Assembly: GCA_036365455.1 (NCBI GenBank)
Contig: JAWQUS010000004.1
Coordinates: 8,377,501 to 8,441,500 of the forward strand
DNA length: 64,000 nucleotides
Source of the DNA: Macrosoma leucophasiata
Taxonomy: Eukaryota > Arthropoda > Insecta > Lepidoptera > Hedylidae
Reading direction: 5' to 3'
The translations under genes and the position numbers were made by a program. Of the stretch, positions 39,740 through 49,557 are shown piece after piece. Position 1 is the stretch's first letter, and the number at the start of each line of letters is the position of its first letter. Under the pieces are notes generated by a model, which was given only the letters and a program-made list of their open reading frames with translations, was not told the origin of the DNA and made no database searches.

Positions 39740-41765
39740 TTTGTAGTTTTTCATCATCATCATTTCAGCCAAAAGACGTCCACTGCTGGACAAAAGCCTC
39801 CCCTAAAAATGCCACAACGAACGGTCCTGGGCCGCCCTCATCCAACGTTTGCCCGCAACCTTCACCAGGTCGTCGGTCCACCTCGTGGGGGGCCTGCCTA
39901 CGCTTCGTCTTCCGGTACGCGGTCGCCACTCCAGAACTCTTCTGCCCCAACGGCCGTCAGTTCTGCGAGCTATGTGCCCTGCCCACTGCTGGCTTTCGCT
40001 ATTCGGTGGGCTATGTCGGTTACTTTGGTCCTCATGCGGATCTCCTCATTTCTGATTCGATCTCGCAGAGTAACTCCGAGCATAGCCCTCTCCACTGCTC
40101 TCTGAGTGACCTTGAGCCTTCTTATGAGGCCCATAGTGAGCGACCACGTTTCTGTTCCGTATGTCATCACTGGCAACACACACTGGTCAACAACCTTCTT
40201 CTTCAGACACTGCGGTAAATTGGACGAGAAGATATAACGCAGCGTCCTGAACGCTGCCCATCCGAGTTGGATTCGGCGATTGACCTCTTTCTCGAAGTTG
40301 GACCTACCTAATTGGATCGTTTGTCCCAGGTATACGTAATCGTCAACAACTTCGAGTGTAGTACCCTCGACTATAACAGGAGTAGGCGTAACAAGGACAT
40401 TCGACATAATCTTGTTCTTGTCCATGTTCATTTTAAGGCTCACTCGTTGGGAGGCCCTACTGAGGCCATTGAGCATTGTGCCAAGGTCTTCCAAGGTCTC
40501 AGACATGACTACGATATCATCCGCAAATCGGAGGTGGGAGATGTACTCGCCGTTAATGTTGATGCCGAGTCCGTTCCAGTCCAGAAGCTTGAAGACATCT
40601 TCCAATGCAGCGGTGAACAGTTTCGGAGATATGACATCTCCCTGTCTCACACCTCGCTGCAGTTGGATAGGTTTCGAGTTCTGGTCCTGAAGGCGAACCG
40701 ACATAGTGGCGTTTTCGTACAAGCTCCTTAGCACCTCGATGTATCGGTAGTCGACTTGGCACATCTGGAGTGACTAACACAGCCCAAATCTCGAACGATT
40801 CGAAGGCTTGCTCATAGTCCACAAACGCTAGACAGAGGGGCTGGTTATACTCTTCTGTCTTCTGTATAACCTGCCGTAGCGTGTGTATGTGGTCTATGGT
40901 AGACGTGGGTCGTCGACGGTTTTCATGTCAACGCAACGAGACCGTTTACCGTGAACTATAAACTAGTCGAAAAACCAGTTTTTTTTTTCGACTAGTTTAT
41001 TTCGTGAACTAGTTTTGAAATGTAGTCGATTATGTTGTTTGATCGTTTACCGTCAACGATACATGAGTTTATGAAGCAGTCTTTTTTTCGATTAGTTTAT
41101 TTCGTGGACTAGTTTTGAAATGTAGTCGATTATGTTGTTTGACCGTTTACCGTGAACGATACATGAGTTTATGAAGCAGTCTATTTTTCGACTAGTTTAT
41201 TTCGTGGACTAGTTTTGAAATTTAGTCGATTATGTTGATTACGCTGACCGTTTACCGTCAACGATGCATGAATTAATGAAATATTTTTCAAAAATGTTTA
41301 TTTCATACCTACATATTATGTGCGTATGGTTAAAGTGTACGACATTTGATGGAAATGTTTAGGTATTATATTACTGAGTCTTAAGTTTCTAGACATTAAT
41401 ATAATGGTGCATTGTTGCCGTCTCGCACGGTTCGCGCGCCGCGTCGAGCGTCGACACGAAAGTTCACGAAACGACAACGTTTCATAGTTGAGTAGTTGAC
41501 GACGTTGACGTTGATCGACTAGTTCAGTAAACGGCAAACATACAAATGTTGCGCGCGTCGCGCCGTTTATTGGTAAACTAGTTTATTAGTCGACGACCAA
41601 GAAACAGTCTAAAAAAACTGTTCGTTCATTCAACGCCCACTACTAGTCTATGGTGCTAAAACCTTTACGGAACCCGGCTTGTTCGGGAGGCTGGAAGTCG
41701 TCGAGTCTGCGAGATAGATGGTTCGTAACCACTCTCGAAAACAGCTTATATTTGTAGTTTTTAGG
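39740..41765 (-). pseudogene. RTE-type LINE, 5' truncated, split by a hAT MITE
   Basis: The minus strand encodes LSRRLDDFQPPEQAGFRKGF (before 41646), then, after the MITE, the region of motif A (FVDYEQAF; changed downstream), LQRGVRQGDVISPKLFTAAL (motif B), HLRFADDIVVMSE (motif C), VDDYVYLGQ and VLPVMTYGTETWSLT. Frameshifts at about 40760 and 39970 and an ATG-rich tail (GATGATGATG on the minus strand, typical of RTE 3' ends) complete it. Removing the MITE and one target duplicate rejoins the frame exactly. A plus-strand piece of the same family lies at 57300-57415. Confidence 0.85.
40900..41645. mobile_element. hAT-type MITE with 100-bp tandem repeats
   Basis: A 746-bp insertion flanked by the 8-bp direct repeat GTCTATGG (40892-40899 and 41646-41653). 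Its ends TAGACGTGGGTCGTCGA and (inverted) TAGTAGTGGGCGTTGA are imperfect terminal repeats. 8-bp duplications and such ends are hAT traits. Inside are three tandem units of exactly 100 bp, starting at 40989, 41089 and 41189, with GACTAGTTTATTTCGTG and GACCGTTTACCGTGAACGAT. There is no coding capacity. Confidence 0.85.
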
Positions 41766-41799
41766 TTTGATTAATGTAATGAAAAATTTATAAATATTT

Positions 41800-42125
41800 T
41801 CTATGGAGTTGTTCAAAAATTTCAAGTATTATAATTTGGTCGACTATTACTCGCAATCTTGTAAAGCCAACTTAGGTGTGATAATTTTCCTTTTAATTTC
41901 GTTATATGTAGCTACTTTTGCCGCAACGTTTGAATTTCTTTCGCTTGGTAGAGGAAGGGGGGACACTTGACTCTAACGAAACATAAAAAATAACAGCGTT
42001 ACATGTAGGGGAGGTACCCTAAATAATTTTATTTTTCATGTTTTTATTCTACCACTTTGTTGGCGTGATTCAGGTGATGTGTCAAATTTCAAGTCTCTGG
42101 TACCAATAGTTTTTGTGCTAAACCG
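41800..42125 (+). repeat. Repeat family C, copy 3
   Basis: Same landmarks as copy 1 (GGTCGACTATTACTCGCAA, GTTACATGTAGGGGAGGTAC, TTTTTATTCTACCACTT), with an internal deletion of the GACATCCCACACTA region. Confidence 0.7.
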
Positions 42126-42396
42126 CGGACCTGATGTCGTGCCAACTAGAAACGAAGATGTTAAAGATTTTGTGTACTTAGATTACAACTATTACATTAA
42201 ATAGTTTAAATACTACTTTAAATATGTAAATATTTTATAGTGAAAATTCATAAACCATACGACTGATACGATTGTATGCGACTGTACTTTTAAATTATTT
42301 TATGATCGGGGCGTTGGGACGTAAACGTTTTTGATTACGTCCGAATGGACTACGGTCCATTCTTTTTGGTCCGTTCAGACTAAGTACCCTCTGGGC

Positions 42397-43270
42397 GAGC
42401 CGGCAGTTTCCAGACCGTACCTATGTGTTTCGATTAGTTCCAAGTGCATGAGCCCGCCGGCGGGCTCCGGTAAGATAAATAATGATAGGTATTATTACCT
42501 GTTTTACTTCAAGGTAAGAGTTATTCACTATAGGAACGTAACTTTGACCTCTCGACGTGGCTTACACAGCCACGTTACACGGTACAGCCAGGCAATAAAA
42601 AAACTTTTTTTTTAAATGTCAGATCACTCGTCCATTTGGATGTCCGTCTGTTACAGCTAATTTACTCCGAAAGCACGGGGCCGATTAAGTTGAAAGTGGA
42701 TATATTTATGTTTTTAGAGGTTCTTAGAATAAATCTATTTACCTTACAAATCCAAAGATTCTTCTCAAAAATCATTGCAAGTTTCATGCATTAATTTGTA
42801 CCTACAAAAAAAATGTATAAGGTAAAACAGCTTTGAAATATTCCCTGAATGTAGTGTCTGACCTAAAAATATTTTAAATATCGAAAAATTACGTTCCTCA
42901 CGTTCTCAAAATATTTCAAAGCTGCACTTTGTACCTTTTTTGATTTTTTTTTTGTACAAAACTTGCAATAATTCTTTCTCTATACACAGTCCATTGTTTC
43001 AGAGTTAAATGTACAATGTTTTACGAAATACTTGCGGGCCAGGCAGACGAACTGGACAAAAAGCGTTCCATTTTAGCTTGTTAATCTGTCACCTAAATGC
43101 AAAAAGGTCATTGTCTGACTTTCGCTGTTTATCGCGAACTGGATCTGTTATTCCATTAAACAGTCGGTATCTGTTATCTCATGTTGTATTCAAAAATCTA
43201 TCTAAAATTCAAATAGAACACCAAGCCAGTACGTGTCCAATAAAGGGTTTCGTTGATCGAATAAGTAGGT
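42397..43270. other. No gene recognised
   Basis: AT-rich. It starts with AGCCGGCAGTTTCCAG, the continuation of the target repeat of the composite element. The ORF-like stretch at 43009-43272 has no domain and AT-driven codons. Confidence 0.4.
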
Positions 43271-43274
43271 AAGT

Positions 43275-43565
43275 ACCTGTATACTTTTTTCTTTGTAATT
43301 AAGGTGGCAAATAAGCATGCAGTTGTGAAGACTGTAGGCTACAGACACCCATACAAAGACCAGAGGTCAAAATGCAGATGCGTTGCCAGTGTTGCCACCC
43401 CTGAGACCTTAGTTATTATGTTTCTGTGATAGATATTATAGGGCCATGCATTACCATCTAACCGGAACACGATAGTGCTGAATACTACCATTTAGCGGCA
43501 GATAGATTAGGTAATGCGGTGGTGCCTTCGCCCACGAGCTCCTACACTGGAACTCTACCACCAGT
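43275..43565 (-). repeat. Repeat family B, copy 2 (reverse, near full)
   Basis: Reads in reverse from GCAAATAAGCATGCAGTT through ACAGACACCCATACAAAG, CCGGAACACGATAGTGCTGA and GGTAATGCGGTGGTGCC to GAACTCTACCACCAG. Confidence 0.72.
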
Positions 43566-43739
43566 AAGTATTACTCGTAAATTTGTCAAACCTACTTGGC
43601 CGTGATCATTTTCCTTTATATTATATAGGTAATATGTACTAAAAAGAGAAGCACGGGAGGTGCGTCAGGACCGTGATGTCTGTCGTTGCGTTAGGTAGGT
43701 ACCACTCCCAAGCTCTGGATAAGTTATTATACCTACTTC

Positions 43740-43885
43740 TGTGTCAGAAATTACAGGAATGTGTATTACCACCTTACCGGAATACGATAGCGCTGACTGA
43801 ACGCTACCATTTAGCGGTTAGTAGTTACAAGTAGATTAGGTAATGCGGTGGTGCCGATCCACACGAGCTGCGTCACTGAAGCACC
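43740..43885 (-). repeat. Repeat family B, copy 3 (reverse, partial)
   Basis: Contains ACCGGAATACGATAGCGCTG and GGTAATGCGGTGGTGCCGA. The part equivalent to the 3' tail is missing. Confidence 0.65.
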
Positions 43886-44189
43886 AGATAATTCTAATGT
43901 GGAACATAACGATTTCAACAGTCAAGACGGGATCCTTTCAAAGTCTAGACCGGCACAAATCTTTCAAATTCTTACCTACACCAAAAACATGCTTCATAAA
44001 TTTTGTTCGGAAGGCTAAAATTCAAGTTTCAAGGTATCTTGGTGGTAATGAGGTGCGAATAGTATGAGGAAAAAATGAAAAATGTTACATCGTTAGATGA
44101 GTCTATTAATTTATGATACTATATTTTGATGAAATTTTGAGCTTTACTCTTTAAAGATTTGTGACTCTTAAGGATAAAAAGTCTTCTCA

Positions 44190-44480
44190 CTTCTTTCTGG
44201 TGGCAAAGTTCCAGTGTAGGAGCTGGAGGTTAGGTATACGCACCATGGAATTAGCAATTGGCGAATATTTGCCGCAAAACGATAGAGTTCAGCAGTATCA
44301 TGTTTCGGTTAGAATGGAGGTAATGTACTGCGTACCTAATAAGTAACAATCACAGAGGCAAAACAACTTAGGCCTCAGTGATGGCAATTGGTAACTCATA
44401 AATCTGCGTTTTGGCCATCGGTAGTGGTATTTATGTAGATGTCTATAGGATGCAGAATTCATCACCAAATTGGTTCGCAC
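44190..44480 (+). repeat. Repeat family B, copy 4 (diverged)
   Basis: CTGGTGGCAAAGTTCCAGTG, CAGTATCATGTTTCGG, CTTAGGCCTCAGTGATGGC and GATGTCTATAGGATGCAG occur in the family order, with many substitutions. It is an old copy. Confidence 0.6.
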
Positions 44481-44843
44481 TTTGCCAGTTCGTTGTAATA
44501 AGCATCTCAGTTGTTTTAATTCATGAACGATCGCAAAACATTTCAACGTGCGTCAATAGTCGGAAAATTACGACTACATAAATATAATTTGTGTAAAATT
44601 ATTAAAATTTATATAGGTCACTTTAGATGTAGGAGCTATAGTTAATAGCGCTAAATTTTAAAACATGTATTGTACTTTTATCAACAGTTTGTTTATGTAA
44701 CAGCAAATTATCCTGCCATTATGGCGGTAAAATAGTGTAAATATTGTAATAATAGGTGACATAAACGTTAACAATCGAGGCGTAACGAAATTGCGTGAAA
44801 CTCAGCCTTGTCTGCATCCCGACATCAGCTCCACTTATCAGTT
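44481..44843. other. No gene recognised
   Basis: AT-rich spacer between a decayed repeat and the hAT element. Nothing supported. Confidence 0.35.
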
Positions 44844-45062
44844 CCCTAGGCCAGTGGTTCTCAAACTTTTTAAATGACGGAACCCTTTTGGGAATCAAAA
44901 TACTTGATGGAACCCTACAATAAAACAATTGTCATTTGTTTTTATAAGTGTATTTTCTATTAATCAGCATAATAAAAGTACAATGTAACAGTTACTAATT
45001 ATTATTTACTTCACCACTTGGCAAGGACAATAATAGAAAACATTAAAAAATAAAAAATCTAA

Positions 45063-46069
45063 CTAGTGGGAGGTATGAAACTGTTTTTTATTTTTCATCA
45101 ATTGGTTGATATCAGGTTTGATGGAAGAAAGTTGGAGTCTCATATCAGCTTTGGCGTCCAGTCTATTGCGATATTTTGTTTTCGTGGCTGCGTAGGTAGA
45201 GAATCCTGTTTCGCACAAATATGAAGTTGGGAACGGAAGAAGAATATTCAGAGCCATTTGGCCAAGCATCGCATATTCATCTTGGATTCTGCACCAAAAA
45301 TCATTGAGAGGCGTCGTTTTGAACAGTGACTCCATACTTGTGTCTGATGACATTTCTAAAAGATTCATATATCTCGTTTGACATGTTTTCAGGCTTTTCC
45401 AAGTTGGGTAAAAAAGGATTATGAATCCATGAATTCACTTTAATTTTTGTAATGTGTTCTTCGGGAAAATACTTTTCAAAAGCTGCGTGCATCGAACTGA
45501 GGATATTGGACCAATTCTTCAAACACATCAACTTCAAACACATCATCTTCAAACATTTCTGAGTCGTTTTCGCTAACAAACTCACTGAGTAACGTAAAGC
45601 TTTCTATTTTGTTCTTACCAATGCAAATGATCCAAAAATCTAATTTTCTTTTAAAAGCAGTTATTTTATTATAGGCCTGAAACACTGTTGTCTGTTTACC
45701 TTGCAACGATAAATTCAATTCGTTAAGTTTTTGATAGATATCCGGCCTAAAAGACAATCGGAACAACCAAGTTTTATCAAACAAACGGTCCTTCAAATTA
45801 AAAGAAGTATCTGCTGAAAGAAACATTTGTAACTCGGCTCTAAGTTCAAATACAAGTATAAAATTGTTGATTCCAAACTTATGAGATATTGTACCAGCTA
45901 TTGTAACACACGTTTCTACAAATACAAATAAAAAAAGACGTGTGGCACTCGGGGACTGCCGCGGTAAAGCTATTGCATTTACATAATTATCTAAAATTAT
46001 GCAAAACAAAATAAATTGTAAATAAAAGAAAAAAAAATGAAACAACAATTTTCTATTAATATTTACCAC
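45063..46069 (-). pseudogene. hAT transposase, C-terminal half, two frameshifts
   Basis: Three overlapping minus-strand frames carry consecutive parts. The first has SFNLKDRLFDKTWLFRLSFR and FKRKLDFWIICIGKNKIESF. The second has HAAFEKYFPEEHITKIKVNS and NPFLPNLEKPENMSNE. The third has DFWCRIQDEYAMLGQMALNI and LLPFPTSYLCETGFSTYAAT. The last is the hAT dimerisation region of ZBED5/SCAND3-like proteins. The frame breaks lie near 45530, beside a short direct duplication, and near 45330. The N-terminal BED finger and first catalytic residues are absent, so only a remnant of the family's roughly 600-aa protein is left. Confidence 0.85.
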
Positions 46070-46104
46070 TTTTTAAATATTGAATGGAAAAACAAACAAT
46101 AAAT

Positions 46105-46164
46105 AAAATGAACAAAAACAATCTTGGCAGCCCCACCGCTGCCAAGATTGGTTTTGTTCATTTT
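46105..46164. repeat. Hairpin with 27-nt arms
   Basis: Arms 46105-46131 and 46138-46164 pair with one mismatch around the six bases CCCACC. The arms contain CAATCTTGGCAGC. It lies in the hAT element, in a position without counterpart elsewhere in the window. Confidence 0.75.
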
Positions 46165-46184
46165 TTTTATTTTTTTTTTTTGTT

Positions 46185-46258
46185 AAGTTATTCGAACCCA
46201 CGCCTCCGAAGAGACTGGTGCCTAGACCGCTCGGCCACGCTACCCACGAGGTCGGACG
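46185..46258 (-). repeat. tRNA-derived SINE head inside the hAT element
   Basis: On the minus strand TGGCCGAGCGGT (A box) and GGGTTCGAATAA (B box) occur at tRNA spacing, resembling a Leu/Ser-type tRNA. There is no acceptor-stem pairing, and an A/T-rich run follows, so this is a retroposed head and not a gene. Confidence 0.6.
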
Positions 46259-46577
46259 GCGAAATTATACATGACTTTCTTTAAATGAGTTTAAAATTTG
46301 TAATCCGGAGCGTCCGGTTTTTTCGTTACGGAATTTCTGAATTCGGTCCCCGCGCTCAAGGCCCGCGATAGAAGCTATGCAATAGCTTAATAAATAAATA
46401 ACGTTCATAGCGTTTTGTGCGGCCGCGGAGCGACCAGTGAGAGGTGTTTTGATTTTTTTTTCTAAATTCTTGCGGAACACCGACAGAGGTATCACGGAAC
46501 CCTAGGGTTCCGCGGAACACACTTAGAGTATAGCTGCCCTAGGCAAATGGCTTTATTTCATTGATCACAATTTTGAC

Positions 46578-46755
46578 CAAATAGGTCGAGTTCTGTCTGA
46601 CGGTGGGGTCAAAAGTCTTAGGAATCGGCGTGCATGTATGAAGAGAATGATGAAGGTAGACGAGGCACAAAAGGTATGTCAGGACCGGGATATCTGGCGC
46701 TCTACACTCTCTGCCTACCCCGTTAGGGACCTGGCGTGAAGATACATACATACAT
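46578..46755 (+). mobile_element. RTE-like LINE, last 178 bp
   Basis: It encodes IGRVLSDGGVKSLRNRRACM and ends at a CATACATACATAC tail. It is flanked by ACAATTTTGAC (46567-46577 and 46756-46766), a target duplication that partly overlaps the tail. Same family as 59350-61516. Confidence 0.8.
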
Positions 46756-46849
46756 ACAATTTTGACATGAAAAGTCATGTCTATACAGACGTGGACACTT
46801 TTCAAAATCCTTCTGGGAATACTCCCAGAAGGATTTTGGTCCCATGTAA

Positions 46850-47005
46850 TAGGTGGTTAGCCTATTATTGACATCTCTGAACCACCAAACCAAACACCGG
46901 CCAAACTCCTGAAATTCTAATTCCAATAGATACTACCTATACTCTCCGAACCGGGATCGAACCCAGCGTAATAGTGACCGGCCTCCACTTACTACTGAGG
47001 CAACA
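46850..47005 (-). repeat. tRNA-derived SINE (minus strand)
   Basis: The minus strand has TGCCTCAGTAGT (A-box-like) and GGGTTCGATCCCGG (B box), followed by a body with GAGAGTATAGGTAGTATC. It is a different SINE family from that at 38491. Confidence 0.6.
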
Positions 47006-48464
47006 GGAAGACACACCACAAGACGAATAAATCCCGTTTAAAAAACTTCACCTTGGACATTTTAAAATCACTAGAGGCCGGTTCTACTTCTTCGTATTCA
47101 AAATGTATCGCTTTCAAAAGTGATTTTAAGCGAGAAAATAAATAAAAATCACTGGAAGCCATGTCCGATAAATGTTATTATGGCGGATGCTCGAGGACCT
47201 CTGAGTCAGCATTTTGAATAGCTGATATCGCAACTGCTGACTTGTGCGGCTGCGCGTTTTCACGTGGAACACAATTTTTTTCGCAAGATGGCGTCATTAT
47301 TATTACGAATTTGGTGACATACTTATTATTCTATTCTACATAATAAGTACCTACCTCTTTCTTTCCACTTACTACCCACAACAAGTACTTCAAATTAGGT
47401 CAGTCAGCTACACATCATTAGGTTAGTACTCATTAGTTTTCAGACTCGATTGAAGGTCCCTAAATATGCAATTGTAAATGTCGTCACCATAATTGGCGGT
47501 ATTTTTAAGGGACGTTTTAAAAAGTGATTAGTGATTTAATGACACTGCGAACTGTGTTTGCACTTGTTAATTACCTACGAGGTGAAAGAATTCTAATCTC
47601 AAAAGAAACATCATCGTATGGCTTTGAAAAAATAATCCAACCGTGCTCCATACGATTAATACTTCATTAAAGGATACATAAAAATGTTTATTGCAGTTGT
47701 TATCTAAAGATATCTACTCGATAGGGGATAATGACACACGAAGTGATAATAAGTAAGACATAGAATTTGTGCATGACATTAACTCACGCGTAGTTAAAAC
47801 TATTATAAATGGTGTAAACACATTTTCTATTACAATGGCAGTCGTGAAATAGCACACTTACATACTAATGTGAGGTAATGACAATTTAAGTGCAAGGAAA
47901 CACTGTACCTACCTAACTGCCTACTTACTTACCTAAAATTCATTTTTAAAACTTCACTACGTCCTCGACGATATGGGAGAGTTACTATTAGTGTTAATAT
48001 GTAGGTAACATTCTCATCTTTGAAACTCGGAAATTTCAGGTAGGGTCAGTTAGTCAGGGAGGCAAAAGAGCAAGTCTCAATTTTAGCCTCGTCAAAGTAG
48101 TATGCAATAGATATTTTAAAGTTCGAATTCGTGGTCCCTGGAAACAGGTAGCCTGTAGCAGTAGCTGATGTGTTCATCTCGGTACGCTTTTTTTGTTGTT
48201 ATAATACAATAGTGGACCTGTAGACCTAGGTACTGTAGGTACCTATTCGTTTCCACTCCTGTCTAGAATTGCCATTTGCCGGCTTATATATCTCTTCTGT
48301 CCGACCTTTTGCACGTTTTAAATTAATATGCACTTTTGCAATGGCTTACGCACGCAGCGCGGAGAGCTATTTTACTCAGGCCGCAACAGAAGTTAAAGCT
48401 ATTTCAAGAAGATTATACCCATGTATTCTATGTATGATTCTCCACCAATCCGCATTGGAGCAGC
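47006..48464. other. No gene recognised
   Basis: About 1.4 kb of AT-rich sequence. A repeated AAAATCACTAGAGGCCGG / AAAATCACTGGAAGCCATG pair at 47065 and 47146 suggests an old repeat. ORFs here are short and without domains. Confidence 0.4.
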
Positions 48465-48571
48465 GTGGTTGAGTAAGGTCCAGGCCTCCCCCTCCCCCCC
48501 CCCCCCCCCAAAAGGGGAGAGACTCGTGTCCAGCAGTGGGACGTATAATGGGTTGCCATTATTATTATTAT
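48465..48571 (+). repeat. LINE 3' end fragment with TTA tail
   Basis: GCGTGGTTGAGTAAGGTCC, a C-run, AAAGGGGAGAGACTCGTG, CCAGCAGTGGGACGTATAAT and a TTATTATTATTA tail. It resembles the 3' end of RTE-type LINEs, with CCAGCAGTGGACGT also present (inverted) at 39780. Confidence 0.6.
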
Positions 48572-49095
48572 ACCCATGTATATGCGTACTATGCGACTCT
48601 GAGGGTCAAATATCATAGCCGGCTTAATACAGCAACAAATCCTACTAGTATAGTTCACAAGTTGAAAATGGTGACAAATAGATATATCTAATAGTTGTAA
48701 AAATACGTGCGTAGGGTCATTCGAACCGGAATAATTTCTAGAAACATGTGCTAAAACTGTTTGTAGCACAAAAAAAATGCAATAGTTGCAATCAAATAAA
48801 AAAAACAGAAAAGTAAGTACTGTTAAAACTGAACCAGCACTAGCAGCACTTCATTTCACCGTGATGACCACAATTCAACTGATCCTCTCTTACCATTGAC
48901 AAGCCCATTTATACCATTGACAAATCTATTTCTACCCCCAATTACTCGACTTCGTAAACAACATTCAAGTCGTTATCTTTTCAATAGCTAGCAGGTGTGA
49001 TTCAAAATGTAAACAACTTAGTTATGCCGTCCCGAGATGACAACAGTAGGCATAAACCGTCAGAAGAGATGACACGTCAGCGTCCGATATTCTAA
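48572..49095. other. No gene recognised
   Basis: AT-rich spacer before the MITE. A repeated CCATTGACAA word near 48893-48920 is the only feature noted. Confidence 0.35.
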
Positions 49096-49098
49096 TAA

Positions 49099-49554
49099 GG
49101 GGCCGTTCAAGTATTACGTGAGCACTATGAGGGGGCGGGGGGGTCTTTGCTCTGCTTATTTTGGATGACATGGGGGGTAGGGGAGTCTAGATTATGATTA
49201 CGTCATCGGTAATTATTTACTTTTTTACACGAATGGCAACCCTCACATTGTCTTTGCTTGAAAACGAAACGCTTTTTCGGGGATTCCCGCAAATAATGCA
49301 TACGTTTAGGCACTCGCTTTAGAACCGAGTAGAGGAACTACCGCGCGCTGGGGGTTACGTAAAAAATACCCAAAAATTCACTGATAAAATCATATAAAAA
49401 AAATAAAACGATAAAAAAAACAATACATTAATTGAAAAATGTTTACGTAAGCATGGGGGGAGGGGGTAAGAGCTTTGCTTACTTTTGCTGACAAGGGGGA
49501 TGGAGGGGGTTAAGAATTGTAATAAATCTGCTTACATAATACTTGAATGGCCCC
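49099..49554. mobile_element. PIF/Harbinger-type MITE
   Basis: A 456-bp element with inverted ends GGGGCCGTTCAAGTATTACG and GGGGCCATTCAAGTATTATG (inverted right end), flanked by TAA (49096-49098 and 49555-49557). A 3-bp TWA duplication and GG-rich ends are PIF/Harbinger traits. The interior has G-rich strings beside each end and no ORF. Confidence 0.8.
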
Positions 49555-49557
49555 TAA

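Larger units (their letters stand above)
39344..42389. mobile_element. 3.05-kb composite element with about 95-bp TIRs
   Basis: Left end 39344-39440 and right end 42296-42389 are inverted copies. They are near-perfect over about 52 bp, beginning GGGTACTTAGTCTGAACGGA, and weaker out to about 95 bp. Each end holds an inner palindrome GAATGGACCGTAGTCCATTC. The direct repeat TCTGGGC flanks both sides (39337-39343 and 42390-42396). With one further G the duplication would be 8 bp, TCTGGGCG. The interior holds no transposase but a collection of other repeats: the end of a short-TIR element, an RTE-type LINE with a hAT MITE inside, and family C. The superfamily is unknown. Confidence 0.75.
44852..46536 (-). 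mobile_element. hAT element, Buster/ZBED type, decayed
   Basis: The left end CAGTGGTTCTCAAACTTTTT and right end (inverted) CAGCTATACTCTAAG are diverged terminal repeats sharing subterminal GGAACCC words. Both sides carry the 8-bp duplication CCCTAGGC (44844-44851 and 46537-46544). Inside lies the broken C-terminal half of a transposase and, in the 5' part, a hairpin and a tRNA-SINE fragment. Ends of this type and the transposase tail fit the Buster/ZBED branch of hAT. Confidence 0.87.

Noticed and set aside
40412..40731. Plus-strand frames of 92 and 139 aa
   Set aside because: They are shadows of the minus-strand RTE reverse transcriptase, whose motifs are clear.
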